NCBI RefSeq assembly: GCF_022429625.1
Contig: NZ_CP092483.1
Location: 620,001 to 684,000 of the forward strand
Direction of reading: 5' to 3'
From: Devosia lacusdianchii
Lineage (GTDB): Bacteria > Pseudomonadota > Alphaproteobacteria > Rhizobiales > Devosiaceae
DNA: 64,000 nucleotides
The position numbers and the translations under genes are program-made. The stretch's first letter is position 1; each line of letters opens with the position of its first letter. Shown here one piece after another: positions 53,205-61,351 of the stretch. Below the pieces are notes generated by a model. The model was not told the DNA's origin. It ran no database searches and saw only the letters and a list, made by a program, of their open reading frames with translations.

Positions 53205-54827
53205 CTAGCCGGCGCGCTTGGTCGGGCTGCGGCCCTGATTGGCCAGCCCGCTGATCGTCGCCCGCAGCGCGGCTGGTTTGACCGGCTTGGTCACCACGGC
53301 GATACCACGGTCCTCCGCCAGCGTTCGAACCGCCGGACTCCGGTCCGCCGTGACCAGTGCCGCCGGCAGGTGACCGCCCAGATTGTGCCGCAGCCACTCG
53401 ATGGCATCGAGCCCCGATGTCTGGTCGAGATGATAATCCATCAGCACCAGGTCCGGATACCAACCCTCCAGCAAGCGCTCGCGGTCGATCTGCTTCAGCG
53501 ATAGCGCCGTCCGCACGTCGCATCCCCAATGCGTCAGCAGGCCTTCCATCGCTTCGAGGATGGCGCGTTCATTGTCGACGCACAGCACCTTGAGTTCCAG
53601 TGTACCGAAGCTCACTTCCGCCGGCGCTTGCCCAGTCTCGGGTGCGGCGCGGATGGTTCGGGTAGCCGGCAGGAACAGGGAGAACCGCGATCCGTGTCCC
53701 TCTCGGCTATCGAGCTCCAGCGTCAGCCCCAGCGCCGCCACCAGGCGCTGCACGATCGATAGGCCCAGTCCCAGTCCTTGGGCCATCCTGGCGCCGCGCT
53801 CGAGCCGCGAGAATTCGGCGAACAGCAGCCGGTGTTGGTCCTTGTTGAACCCGATGCCGGTATCGATCACATCGAGCCGCATGCGGCTGCCCCGGCGCCG
53901 GAACCCCACCAGCACCTTGCCGCCGGGTACTGTGTACTTGATTGCGTTGGATACCAGGTTCTGCACGATGCGGCCCACCAGCGTGCGATCGACCAGCACC
54001 GTGGAATCTGTCGCCACGATGCGCAGCGAAATATTGCGCTCGCGCGCCAGCGGGCCGAATTCGACCTCGATCTTCTTGAGCAGGTCGCGAGCGGCAACCG
54101 GAGCCGGTGCCGGCTTCAGCGCTCCGCTGTCGATCCGCGAAATATCGAGCAGCGCCGACATGATGTCTTCCACCGCCGTCAGTGACGCCTCGATGGAATT
54201 GGCGAGGTCGGCGAGACCCGTCAGCTTGGCCCGCTCAATCAGCGTCGACGTATAGAGCCGCGCCGCATTGAGCGGCTGCAGCAGGTCATGGCTGGCAGCG
54301 GCCAGAAAGCGCGTCTTGTCGTGATTGGCGGCGTCGGCCTTGGCCCGCGCGTTTTCGAGCTCGGAATTGACCCGCGTCAGCGCCGCCGTGCGCTCCTGCA
54401 CTCGCCCTTCGAGTGTCTGGTTCACCCGCTCAAGTTCGCGTTCCGCCTTCACCCGGGCCGTCACGTCGGCAAAGCTGATGACCAGTCCGCCATCGGGCAG
54501 GCGGCTCGAATGAAACTCCAGCGTCTGGCCGGCATTGCCCATGCGCTGCGTTACCGTGGTGGGCGATGCCGTGAGCAGGTTGATCCGCTCGATGGCCAGC
54601 CGTGCCGCATCACCAGCGCCCAGATCGCCGCGATCCCCCAGGAACAGCGCAATGTCGAATAGGGGCGTGCCCGCCTTCGTCAGTGCCCCCGGCAGGTCGA
54701 GCAGACTGTTGTAGCGCGCGTTGGACATGACCAGCCGCAACCCGGCATCGAACACCGCAATGCCCTGCGGGATATGGTCGATCGCCTCTCTCAGGCTTGC
54801 CTTCGCATGGGTGTGATGGGTCGGCAT
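53205..54827 (-). CDS. NahK-like hybrid histidine kinase (PAS-HisKA-HATPase-REC)
   Basis: The 540-aa protein has an N-terminal PAS domain (IPQGIAVFDAGLRLVMSNARY) and a coiled linker. The HisKA box has His180 (AASHDLLQPLNA). The ATPase domain has NLVSNAIKYT, DTGIGFNKDQ and GLGLGLSIV, and the C-terminal receiver has its Asp in LVLMDYHLDQTSG. No membrane segment is present, so it is cytoplasmic. The arrangement resembles NahK/ErcS sensors. It has no adjacent response regulator gene; the one at 39222 is a candidate. Confidence 0.92.
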   Translation of the reverse strand: MPTHHTHAKASLREAIDHIPQGIAVFDAGLRLVMSNARYNSLLDLPGALTKAGTPLFDIALFLGDRGDLGAGDAARLAIERINLLTASPTTVTQRMGNAGQTLEFHSSRLPDGGLVISFADVTARVKAERELERVNQTLEGRVQERTAALTRVNSELENARAKADAANHDKTRFLAAASHDLLQPLNAARLYTSTLIERAKLTGLADLANSIEASLTAVEDIMSALLDISRIDSGALKPAPAPVAARDLLKKIEVEFGPLARERNISLRIVATDSTVLVDRTLVGRIVQNLVSNAIKYTVPGGKVLVGFRRRGSRMRLDVIDTGIGFNKDQHRLLFAEFSRLERGARMAQGLGLGLSIVQRLVAALGLTLELDSREGHGSRFSLFLPATRTIRAAPETGQAPAEVSFGTLELKVLCVDNERAILEAMEGLLTHWGCDVRTALSLKQIDRERLLEGWYPDLVLMDYHLDQTSGLDAIEWLRHNLGGHLPAALVTADRSPAVRTLAEDRGIAVVTKPVKPAALRATISGLANQGRSPTKRAG

Positions 54828-55000
54828 GGGCGTTCGATCCGGGACCGTCTGAGTGCGGGTTGGACTATCCGCCCGTGATCAAACCTGCGCAAGACCAACT
54901 CTAGGACCATTGCTTTTACGTTTGACCTAATGAATTCTTAACATCCGCGGGTCGCGCGGGCCGCCTCGGGCAGGGCGTATCGATATTAATGAGGCTTACT

Positions 55001-55435
55001 ATGTTCAAGGAATTCCGGGACTTCGCTATCAAGGGCAACATGATCGATCTCGCGATCGGTGTGATTATCGGTGCTGCATTCGGCGCCATCGTATCGTCGA
55101 TCGTCGACGATATCTTCATGCCGATCATTGGTCTCATCATCGGCGGCATCGACTTTTCCAACCTGTTTGTTGTGCTGTCCAACCCCGACAATGTCCCGGT
55201 GCCGTCCATCGCCGCCGCCAAGGCGGCCGGTGTCGCCACCCTCAATGTCGGTCTGTTCATCAACGCCGTGGTGAAGTTCACCATCATCGCTTTCGTGCTC
55301 TTCCTCGTGGTCAAGGGCATCAATTCGCTCAAGCGTGAGGCCGCCAAGGAACCCGTCGAAACGACGCCGGCTCCGACCAAGGAAGAAGTTCTGCTCACCG
55401 AAATTCGCGACGCGCTCCGCGCCAGCCCGCGTTAA
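55001..55435 (+). CDS. mscL: Large-conductance mechanosensitive channel MscL
   Basis: The 144-aa homopentameric channel opens on osmotic downshock. TM1 holds [20 protein letters not shown], and TM2 is [20 protein letters not shown]. The ATG at 55001 ([13 protein letters not shown]) follows GAGG by 7 bases; an ATG 12 bases upstream lies before that site. A classical terminator follows. Confidence 0.96.
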   Translation: MFKEFRDFAIKGNMIDLAIGVIIGAAFGAIVSSIVDDIFMPIIGLIIGGIDFSNLFVVLSNPDNVPVPSIAAAKAAGVATLNVGLFINAVVKFTIIAFVLFLVVKGINSLKREAAKEPVETTPAPTKEEVLLTEIRDALRASPR

Positions 55436-55451
55436 CCCGCACTGGATTGTA

Positions 55452-55477
55452 GGCCAGTCTTCGGACTGGCCTTTTTT
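55452..55477 (+). terminator. Intrinsic terminator of mscL
   Basis: GGCCAGTC and GACTGGCC form an 8-bp stem with the stable TTCG tetraloop, followed by TTTTTT. It lies 17 bp after the stop codon. Confidence 0.95.
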
Positions 55478-55721
55478 GCATCAATTCCTAGGAAAATAGT
55501 CATTGACAGGGCGATGATAGGCAAATAAGCCTATGGTATTGGTAGTGAGCCATAAGGGTTGTCCGTCTCGACGGCAAGAACACTTAGCGCAAACTACCAT
55601 AGCGATTCATCGAAGGGGCTGCGTCGCCGGCACTGCTTGGGCAGGTTGCACGATGGCGAAGCCTTCCCGAGGGGACGGTGAGCGCGATTGAGCGAAATTT
55701 GCCAACTGGGCAGAGGGCAAC
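55478..55721. other. Structured intergenic region before the FixJ-like gene
   Basis: This 244-bp region has a TTGACA at 55503, the short inverted repeat ATAGGC-AAATAA-GCCTAT at 55517-55534, and a distant pair CTATGGTA (55531) / TACCATAG (55595). The leader is long for a gene with its start at 55722. No open frame is convincing. Confidence 0.4.
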
Positions 55722-56357
55722 ATGAGCGAAGAGATTTACTACCATTCATTTCTGAACCGCGACCGACTGATCCATATAATCGATAGTGATCCGGCCACCT
55801 GCGAGGCGCTGAGCGTATTGTTCCGCCTCGAGGGCTTCCAGACGACGTTCTCGCTGGAAGCTGGCCACTTCATCGTCAGCCTTGAGCGCCGACGACCCGA
55901 TATTGTCGTACTGAACCTGCGCGTGGGCGAGGAAAGCGGCCTCAGCCTTCTGCGCCGGATCAAGGCGATGCGGACGGGCACGCCGGTTTTCATGCTTGCC
56001 GATCATCCGCAGATCGAAGCGGCCGTCACCGCCATGAAGCTGGGTGCGTCCGATGTCATTAGCAAGCCGATCGACACCGAGCATTTCCTGACTGTCATCC
56101 GCGATGCCCTGCGTCGCGATGTGCATCTCGGCGCCATGCATGGCGGGCGCCGGCCGGTCGAAGTGCGCGGCTTCTCTCAGCTCACCCCGCGCGAGCGCGA
56201 GGTGCTGCAGCTCATCACCAACGGCCAATCCAATAAGGAAGCCGGCCGCGAATTGGGCATTTCCCCACGCACCATCGAAGTCCACCGCGCCCGCGTCATG
56301 GAAAAGCTTGGCGCCCGCAACACCGCCGACCTGATGCGGATCGTGCTGACGAGCTAG
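55722..56357 (+). CDS. FixJ/NarL-type regulator with altered receiver domain
   Basis: The 211-aa protein has a receiver-like N-terminus and a LuxR HTH (LTPREREVLQLITNGQSNKE, RTIEVHRARVMEKL). In the receiver the acidic pair Asp21/Asp23 and Lys115 remain. The phosphoacceptor position is Asn65 (VLNLRVG), and the conserved Thr/Ser is Ala93 (MLADHP). It is therefore unlikely to be activated by normal phosphorylation. No kinase gene is adjacent. A long leader precedes it. Confidence 0.88.
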   Translation: MSEEIYYHSFLNRDRLIHIIDSDPATCEALSVLFRLEGFQTTFSLEAGHFIVSLERRRPDIVVLNLRVGEESGLSLLRRIKAMRTGTPVFMLADHPQIEAAVTAMKLGASDVISKPIDTEHFLTVIRDALRRDVHLGAMHGGRRPVEVRGFSQLTPREREVLQLITNGQSNKEAGRELGISPRTIEVHRARVMEKLGARNTADLMRIVLTS

Positions 56358-56412
56358 TTGGCCCTTCTGGACCCGCTTTGCACTAGAAGCGGGTCTCCTC
56401 GCTGAACTCGGA

Positions 56413-56991
56413 CTAGTGCCGAACCAGGATCCGGGACAACCCCTCTGAAATCAGGCCAGCAGTGGCTTTGGGGTCGTCCAGATAGGCGCTTTCGAGCACG
56501 CCATCCGAAAGAGCCACAAGCAACGAGGCCGTGAGAGACGGCGTGGGATCGCCGTCCTCGGTCAGCAATTGCTGCAGAACGCCGTGATACCATGCGCGGC
56601 GAGCATCAATAGCCCGCCGCACGGGGCTTTGCGGGTCGGGATACTCGGCCGCCGCATTGAGGAATGGGCAGCCCCGGTAGTCTCCCATGACGACGGCGTC
56701 GCTGATGCGTGCCATTACAGCGGCGATCATCTGGCGTGGCGCCTGCTTGGGCAGCGCCGCAACGGCCTCCCGCCCTATCCGATCCTGAGCTTCGATGTAG
56801 CCGAGGACGAGGTCATCTTTCGACGGGAAGTGATTGTAGAATGTGGCCTTTGCCACGCCCGCTTCTGCGATGATGCGGTCGATGCCCACGGCATGGATGC
56901 CCTCCGCATAGAAGAGCCGCGTTGCGGTGTCGAGTAAGCGGAGCCTTGCGGCGCTGGTCGCGGGATCGCCTGGCATAGCTGTCCTTTTCAT
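56413..56991 (-). CDS. TetR-family repressor
   Basis: The 192-aa regulator has an N-terminal HTH (GIDRIIAEAGVAKATFYNHF) and a helical ligand-binding part. It is divergent from the NTF2-like genes, and two inverted 13-bp sites lie between the starts. It probably represses itself and its neighbours. The ligand is unknown. Confidence 0.9.
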   Translation of the reverse strand: MKRTAMPGDPATSAARLRLLDTATRLFYAEGIHAVGIDRIIAEAGVAKATFYNHFPSKDDLVLGYIEAQDRIGREAVAALPKQAPRQMIAAVMARISDAVVMGDYRGCPFLNAAAEYPDPQSPVRRAIDARRAWYHGVLQQLLTEDGDPTPSLTASLLVALSDGVLESAYLDDPKATAGLISEGLSRILVRH

Positions 56992-57004
56992 TGCTTGACG
57001 CCTA

Positions 57005-57018
57005 ACAGACAGGTCTGT
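57005..57018. promoter_or_regulatory. Candidate TetR operator, site A
   Basis: ACAGACAGGTCTGT, 14 bases before the tetR start on the other strand. Its reverse complement shares the 13-mer ACAGACCTGTCTG with site B. Confidence 0.65.
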
Positions 57019-57031
57019 ACAACGTCAATAG

Positions 57032-57044
57032 ACAGACCTGTCTG
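57032..57044. promoter_or_regulatory. Candidate TetR operator, site B
   Basis: ACAGACCTGTCTG, an inverted copy of site A with 13 bp between them and 15 bp before the NTF2-like gene. The two sites lie on opposite sides of the short divergent promoter space. Confidence 0.65.
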
Positions 57045-57059
57045 GCTATGGAGTGAAGA

Positions 57060-57437
57060 ATGCAGCCGCGTGACACATTTGAAATCGTGCACCGTTTCAA
57101 CCGGGCGTTTCAGGAGCACAATCCGGCGCTCCTCGACGATCTCATCGCGCCCGACTGCGTCATGGAGTCCATGCAGCCGGCGCCAAACGGCACGCGCTAC
57201 GAAGGCTACGATGTCAACATGTCGTTCTGGAGGGCCATGGCCCTGGACCGGGCGAACCACTTCGAGGTGGAGGACACCTTCGTAATGGGAGACCGGGCCA
57301 ACGTCCTATGGCGATATCACTTCGCCGACGGCGGCTCGGTGCGCGGTGTCAGCCTGATGCGGGCCCGCGAAGGCAAGATCGTTGAAGCACTGGCCTATGC
57401 CAAGTCGCCGGGTCAAGCCGCGCCCTTGCCTGAATGA
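57060..57437 (+). CDS. NTF2/SnoaL-like protein, copy 1
   Basis: The 125-aa protein has the cone-shaped NTF2-like pattern (IVHRFNRAFQEHNPALLDDL, then GGSVRGVSLMRAREGKIVEA). It could bind or isomerise a small molecule; no catalytic residues can be assigned. It is divergent from the TetR gene and clearly related to the next gene. Confidence 0.85.
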   Translation: MQPRDTFEIVHRFNRAFQEHNPALLDDLIAPDCVMESMQPAPNGTRYEGYDVNMSFWRAMALDRANHFEVEDTFVMGDRANVLWRYHFADGGSVRGVSLMRAREGKIVEALAYAKSPGQAAPLPE

Positions 57438-57521
57438 CCCGCGCCGCTGCCTGCGGCAGCCCGCTGCGCCCCAGCACCGGTTCCTGATGACACCAATCAA
57501 CCGACCTCAACGAGGTAAGAC

Positions 57522-57884
57522 ATGACCGAAGACTGCAACGCTATTCGCACGCTCCTCGAGCGCTTCAACGGCGCATTTCAGACCCATCGCCCCAACGACC
57601 TCGACGACCTGATTGGGGAGGGCTGCGTGCTTGAGAACACGGCGCCCGCTCCGGATGGCGCGCGCTATGAAGGACGGGTGGCGTGCCTCGCATTCTGGAA
57701 GGGTATCGCGTCCAACGCCGATCTTGCCTTCGAACCGGAGGATATCTGGGTCGGCGAGGATCGGGGGATCATCCGCTGGCGGCTGCGCTGGAGCGCGCGC
57801 CAGGAAGATCAGGTCCGGGGCGTCAACATCATGCGCGTTCGAGATGGAAAGATCGTCGAAGGCCTGGGCTACGTGAAGGGATAG
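57522..57884 (+). CDS. NTF2/SnoaL-like protein, copy 2
   Basis: The 120-aa protein aligns with copy 1 along its whole length (LLERFNGAFQTHRPNDLDDL, APDGARYEG, QVRGVNIMRVRDGKIVEGL). It lies 84 bp downstream in the same direction. The pair is a tandem duplication that has diverged. Its 3' end overlaps the convergent acetyltransferase gene by 16 bp. Confidence 0.85.
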   Translation: MTEDCNAIRTLLERFNGAFQTHRPNDLDDLIGEGCVLENTAPAPDGARYEGRVACLAFWKGIASNADLAFEPEDIWVGEDRGIIRWRLRWSARQEDQVRGVNIMRVRDGKIVEGLGYVKG

Positions 57885-58363
57885 TCCCCGCCATGCTGCG
57901 CCGCTATGACCTTGCGCATGTAAAGCGTCTCGCCACCCATGAACGGCTCGCTTTTGAACGTGTCGTAACCGACCCGCTCATATAGCGCGACATTGGACGC
58001 GAAGGCGGCATTGGTTAGCAGCCGGATTTCCGTGCGCCCGGCCGATAAGGCCAACTGCTCGGCATGCTCCAATAACCGTCTCCCATACCCCCGGCCTTGC
58101 TCGGCCGGATCGACCGCCACGTTCTCGATCCACAGGTGATCGTCATGCAGCACGGTCTCGATCAACCCGACGCCGCGTTCGTCCATGCACAGCAGGTCTA
58201 TCCTGTGCTCCACCACCGCGAGGGCATAGTCCGCGAGCATCGGGCGGGGCTCGCGGCCGATCAGTGGCACCCACCTGGCATAGGCCGCACGGACCAGATC
58301 ACGAATGGCAGGGACGTCGTCTGCCATAGCGGTCCTGAGGTAGAGCGTTCCGTCGGCAACCAT
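57869..58363 (-). CDS. GNAT-family N-acetyltransferase
   Basis: The 164-aa protein has the acetyl-CoA binding motif VDPAEQGRGYGRRLLEHAE and the C-terminal ALYERVGYDTF of GNAT enzymes. The substrate is unknown. ATG at 58363 (MVADGTLYL) is chosen; the frame extends to a TTG at 58414 without a ribosome site. Confidence 0.88.
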   Translation of the reverse strand: MVADGTLYLRTAMADDVPAIRDLVRAAYARWVPLIGREPRPMLADYALAVVEHRIDLLCMDERGVGLIETVLHDDHLWIENVAVDPAEQGRGYGRRLLEHAEQLALSAGRTEIRLLTNAAFASNVALYERVGYDTFKSEPFMGGETLYMRKVIAAQHGGDYPFT

Positions 58364-58439
58364 GGGCGTCCCGCTCGCATGAAGAACCCCCGATGGGGGC
58401 GGATGATGGGACAACGTTTGTGGCTTGTGCCTCAGACCG

Positions 58440-59096
58440 TCAAGTGGCCGGTTGCTCGGGCCAGCCCTCGGCGCCGATTAGCGGCACGAACAGCACCGGT
58501 CCAAGATCCTCGGTGGCAAGCGCCATGTCGCCGATGCGGGTCATGCACTGGAGTTGTTGCTCTCCCCGCGAGCTGCCCACCGGCATCACCAACCGTCCGC
58601 CCAACGCCAACTGCTGGCGCAGCGCTTCTGGGACTGCCGGGCCGAAGGCCGATACGACGATCCCGTCATAGGGTGCCCCATCCGGCCAGCCCAGTGTGCC
58701 GTCACCCTCGATCACCCTGACATTGGCATGGCCTAGCGCCCTGAGCCTTTGCCGGGCATCATTGGCCAGCCTGTGGTTGCGCTCGATGCTCACCACCCGC
58801 GCGCCCAGTTCGCCCAACAGCGCGGCGACGTAACCCGAGCCGGTACCGATTTCGAGCAGGCGATGGTGGGGCTGCGGTGCAATGGCCTCAAGCATCGTCG
58901 CGACCACCAGCGGCTGGGAAATAGTCTGCCCGTCCCCCAGCGGCACGGCGCGGTCGGCATAGGCCAGATGCTGTTGCGCTTCCGGCACGAACCAGTCGCG
59001 CGGAACGTGGGCCATGGCGTCAAGCACACGGCGGCTCTTGATGGTCAAGCCGATCAGCTTGATCATGTCCTGTTGCGTAGCAGGCCGGTCTGCCAT
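58440..59096 (-). CDS. pcm: Protein-L-isoaspartate O-methyltransferase
   Basis: The 218-aa SAM-dependent enzyme repairs isoaspartyl residues. Motif I is LLEIGTGSGYVAALL. The characteristic AYADRAVPLGDGQTISQP segment holds the S/Q residues that bind the isoaspartyl group. ATG at 59096 (MADRPATQQD) follows GGGAGGAC. The eight upstream codons of the open frame are rejected. Confidence 0.93.
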   Translation of the reverse strand: MADRPATQQDMIKLIGLTIKSRRVLDAMAHVPRDWFVPEAQQHLAYADRAVPLGDGQTISQPLVVATMLEAIAPQPHHRLLEIGTGSGYVAALLGELGARVVSIERNHRLANDARQRLRALGHANVRVIEGDGTLGWPDGAPYDGIVVSAFGPAVPEALRQQLALGGRLVMPVGSSRGEQQLQCMTRIGDMALATEDLGPVLFVPLIGAEGWPEQPAT

Positions 59097-59150
59097 CGGG
59101 TCCTCCCATGGCGAAACCACGCCGGCAACAGGCCGGCTCTGGCGAACGAG

Positions 59151-59220
59151 CCACCAAAGGTCGGCAGCGTCAGCTCGCTCGCGGTGGTCTTCGCACTCGC
59201 CTTCGCGAGCGGCAACTCGG
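59151..59220 (-). pseudogene. Diverged second copy of the hemA 3' end
   Basis: On the minus strand this stretch encodes TELPLAKASAKTTASELTLP and then TFGG. This mirrors the true HemA tail ([26 protein letters not shown]) at 59726-59815. The DNA aligns over about 70 bp apart from a 12-15-bp gap. No rest of a hemA gene is attached. It lies on the far side of the VOC gene, in the same orientation as hemA. Confidence 0.7.
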
Positions 59221-59272
59221 TAACGTTGCGGTCCCGCTGCGCGGGGGTCAAGTCCCGAGCGCCGGACTGGTA

Positions 59273-59647
59273 CTATCCAGCGGGGATGCGCCCGAGGCCG
59301 ATTTCGTTGCCGTCGGGATCATAATACATGACCTTGCGCACGCCCTCTCCGGGTATTTCTTCCGCGCCGAAGGTGAGGCCCCGGCCGGAAATCTGCTCGA
59401 TAATCCCTTCGAGATCGCTGCACATTATCGTCTGGATCGCGCCTCCGGCGCGGTCCGGGTCGACGATGATGTAGACCCAACGATGATCGCCGATGGCCCA
59501 GACCGCTTCGGTCTCGTTTGGAAAGAAGCTCGGCGTGGTGCCGAACAGGCGCTGGTACCAGTCCAGCGACGCTCGGAAATTGCTGACCGGAATGCCCGCG
59601 AACACGTCCGTGCCCGTTCCGCCAAAGATGCGTTGATCATCAGCCAT
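59273..59647 (-). CDS. VOC-family (glyoxalase-like) protein
   Basis: The 124-aa protein has two beta-alpha-beta-beta-beta units (FAGIPVSNFRASLDWYQRLF and YYDPDGNEIGLGRI at the end), as in glyoxalase/bleomycin-resistance proteins. The Glu in GNEIGL is a likely metal ligand. ATG at 59647 (MADDQRIF) has GGAGGG upstream. It lies between hemA and the duplicated hemA tail. Confidence 0.87.
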   Translation of the reverse strand: MADDQRIFGGTGTDVFAGIPVSNFRASLDWYQRLFGTTPSFFPNETEAVWAIGDHRWVYIIVDPDRAGGAIQTIMCSDLEGIIEQISGRGLTFGAEEIPGEGVRKVMYYDPDGNEIGLGRIPAG

Positions 59648-59702
59648 GGTCTCACCCTCCATTCTGTTTTGATACCAGAATGACGGTCGAGGCAGGTCTG
59701 TT

Positions 59703-59724
59703 CCGACAGCCTGAAGGCTGTCGG
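59703..59724 (-). terminator. Hairpin just after hemA
   Basis: CCGACAGCCT and AGGCTGTCGG are exact inverted copies with only two bases between, 2 bp beyond the hemA stop. No T-run follows, so termination may depend on Rho or the hairpin may protect the 3' end. Confidence 0.45.
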
Positions 59725-59725
59725 C

Positions 59726-61006
59726 TTAACCGCCGACGGTTGGCAGGGTCAGGTCGCCCGAAGTCAGCTTGCTGGCCGTAATCTTCGCATCCGCCTTCTC
59801 GCGCGGCAGTTCGAGGCTCGTCCACACACTGACTAGCGCGTGTCGCAGCGCGAAAATCGACTCGTCGGTATGTAGCGGCGTCGGGGTGATGCGCAGGCGC
59901 TCGGTGCCCTTGGGCACGGTCGGGTAGTTGATGGGCTGGATGTAGATATTGTGCTTTTCGAGCAGCATGTCGCTCGCTGCCTTGCACTGGCGCGCATCGC
60001 CCACCAGCAGCGGCACGATATGCGTCTCGGTCTCCATGACCGGCAGGCCGGCATCGGCCAGGATGGCCTTGGTCAGCCGCGCCTGGCGCTGATGCATGAT
60101 GCGCTCATGCGTCGAGGTTTTGAGGTGCTCGATCGAGGCGCGGGCCGCGGCGCAGAGGGCCGGGGGCAGGGAGGTGGTGAAGATGAATTCGGGCGCGTAG
60201 GAACGCACCGCATCCACGATCGCCTTGTTGGCGGCAATGTAGCCCCCCATCACGCCAAAACCCTTGGCCAGCGTGCCCTCGACGATGTCGATGCGATCCA
60301 TCAGGCCTTCGCGCTCGGCGATACCGCCGCCGCGCGGACCATACATGCCCACTGCGTGCACTTCGTCGATATAGGTCAGCGCCCCGAACTCCGATGCCAG
60401 GTCGCAGATTTCCTTGATCGGTGCGATGTCGCCATCCATCGAATAAACCGACTCAAAGCAGATCAGCTTGGGGCGCTTGCGGTCGGTGGCGGCCAGCAGG
60501 TCGCGCAGATGGGCGACGTCATTGTGGCGGAAGATCTTCTTTTCCATGCCCGATTGACGCACGCCCTGAATCATCGAGGCGTGGTTGAGCTGGTCCGAGA
60601 AAATCACGCAATCGGGCAGCAGCCGGGCAATGGTGGCGATGGCCGCTTCGTTGGACACGAAGCCCGACGTAAAGACCAGCGCGCCTTCCTTGCGGTGCAG
60701 GTCGGCGAGCGAGCGCTCCAACTCGACCAGTGGGCGATTGGTGCCCGAAATATTGCGCGTACCACCCGAGCCGACACCGAGCTTGCCCGCCGTGTCCTGC
60801 ATGGCCCCGATCACATTGGGATGCTGGCCCATGCCCAGATAGTCGTTGGAGCACCAGATGGTGATCTCGCGCTGGTTGTCGGCGTCATCGCGATAGACGG
60901 CGCGGGGGAAGTGGCCGGCGACTCGCTCGAGGTCGGCGAACACGCGATAACGCTTCTCCGCCCGCAGCGTATCAACCGCGTCCTCGAATATACTGCGATA
61001 GTCCAT
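59726..61006 (-). CDS. hemA: 5-aminolevulinate synthase (C4 pathway)
   Basis: This PLP enzyme condenses glycine and succinyl-CoA, the first step of heme synthesis in alphaproteobacteria. At 426 aa it has [18 protein letters not shown] and the PLP Lys248 ([12 protein letters not shown]). The ATG at 61006 ([11 protein letters not shown]) is typical of the family. The C-terminal tail ([14 protein letters not shown]) is duplicated downstream. An FNR-type box lies 84 bp upstream of the start. Confidence 0.96.
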   Translation of the reverse strand: MDYRSIFEDAVDTLRAEKRYRVFADLERVAGHFPRAVYRDDADNQREITIWCSNDYLGMGQHPNVIGAMQDTAGKLGVGSGGTRNISGTNRPLVELERSLADLHRKEGALVFTSGFVSNEAAIATIARLLPDCVIFSDQLNHASMIQGVRQSGMEKKIFRHNDVAHLRDLLAATDRKRPKLICFESVYSMDGDIAPIKEICDLASEFGALTYIDEVHAVGMYGPRGGGIAEREGLMDRIDIVEGTLAKGFGVMGGYIAANKAIVDAVRSYAPEFIFTTSLPPALCAAARASIEHLKTSTHERIMHQRQARLTKAILADAGLPVMETETHIVPLLVGDARQCKAASDMLLEKHNIYIQPINYPTVPKGTERLRITPTPLHTDESIFALRHALVSVWTSLELPREKADAKITASKLTSGDLTLPTVGG

Positions 61007-61351
61007 CGAAACGTCCTTTGCGCACTGCCCGCCGGCGGAAAACGCTCCGCTTCAGCCTGCAGTCTTTGCCTAGTCCTGCGCCCGGCACATTGACATAGGT
61101 CAATTCGCCGCGACGCCTCCAAGCCATTCTCGCGCCGTCCCTTCGCGCGCCAACTTGAGAGCCGTTCTAAACTGCAAAGCCGGTTTTGCCAATGCGTCAG
61201 AGCCTCGCACCACGCCCATGGCGAGGCCCTCTCTCCTTCGTGAGCATGCCGGTATTCACGAATTAACGGCCAATCCGCGCCGTTGTTGCCGAGGTAACCT
61301 TCTGCGGGTAGCATCACAAAAAAGCCTCAATTGGGCATCGAGGGGAAAGTC
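61007..61351. other. Divergent intergenic region of hemA
   Basis: No coding frame is supported in this 345-bp space. It contains the FNR/FixK-like box at 61090 and presumably the promoters of hemA and of the acyltransferase-like gene. The remainder shows nothing recognisable. Confidence 0.5.
61090..61103. promoter_or_regulatory. FNR/FixK-type box upstream of hemA
   Basis: TTGACATAGGTCAA is a perfect palindrome of the form TTGAC-N4-GTCAA. FNR/FixK-family proteins of alphaproteobacteria bind this class of site, and hemA is a known target in relatives. The regulator gene is not in the window. Confidence 0.72.
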
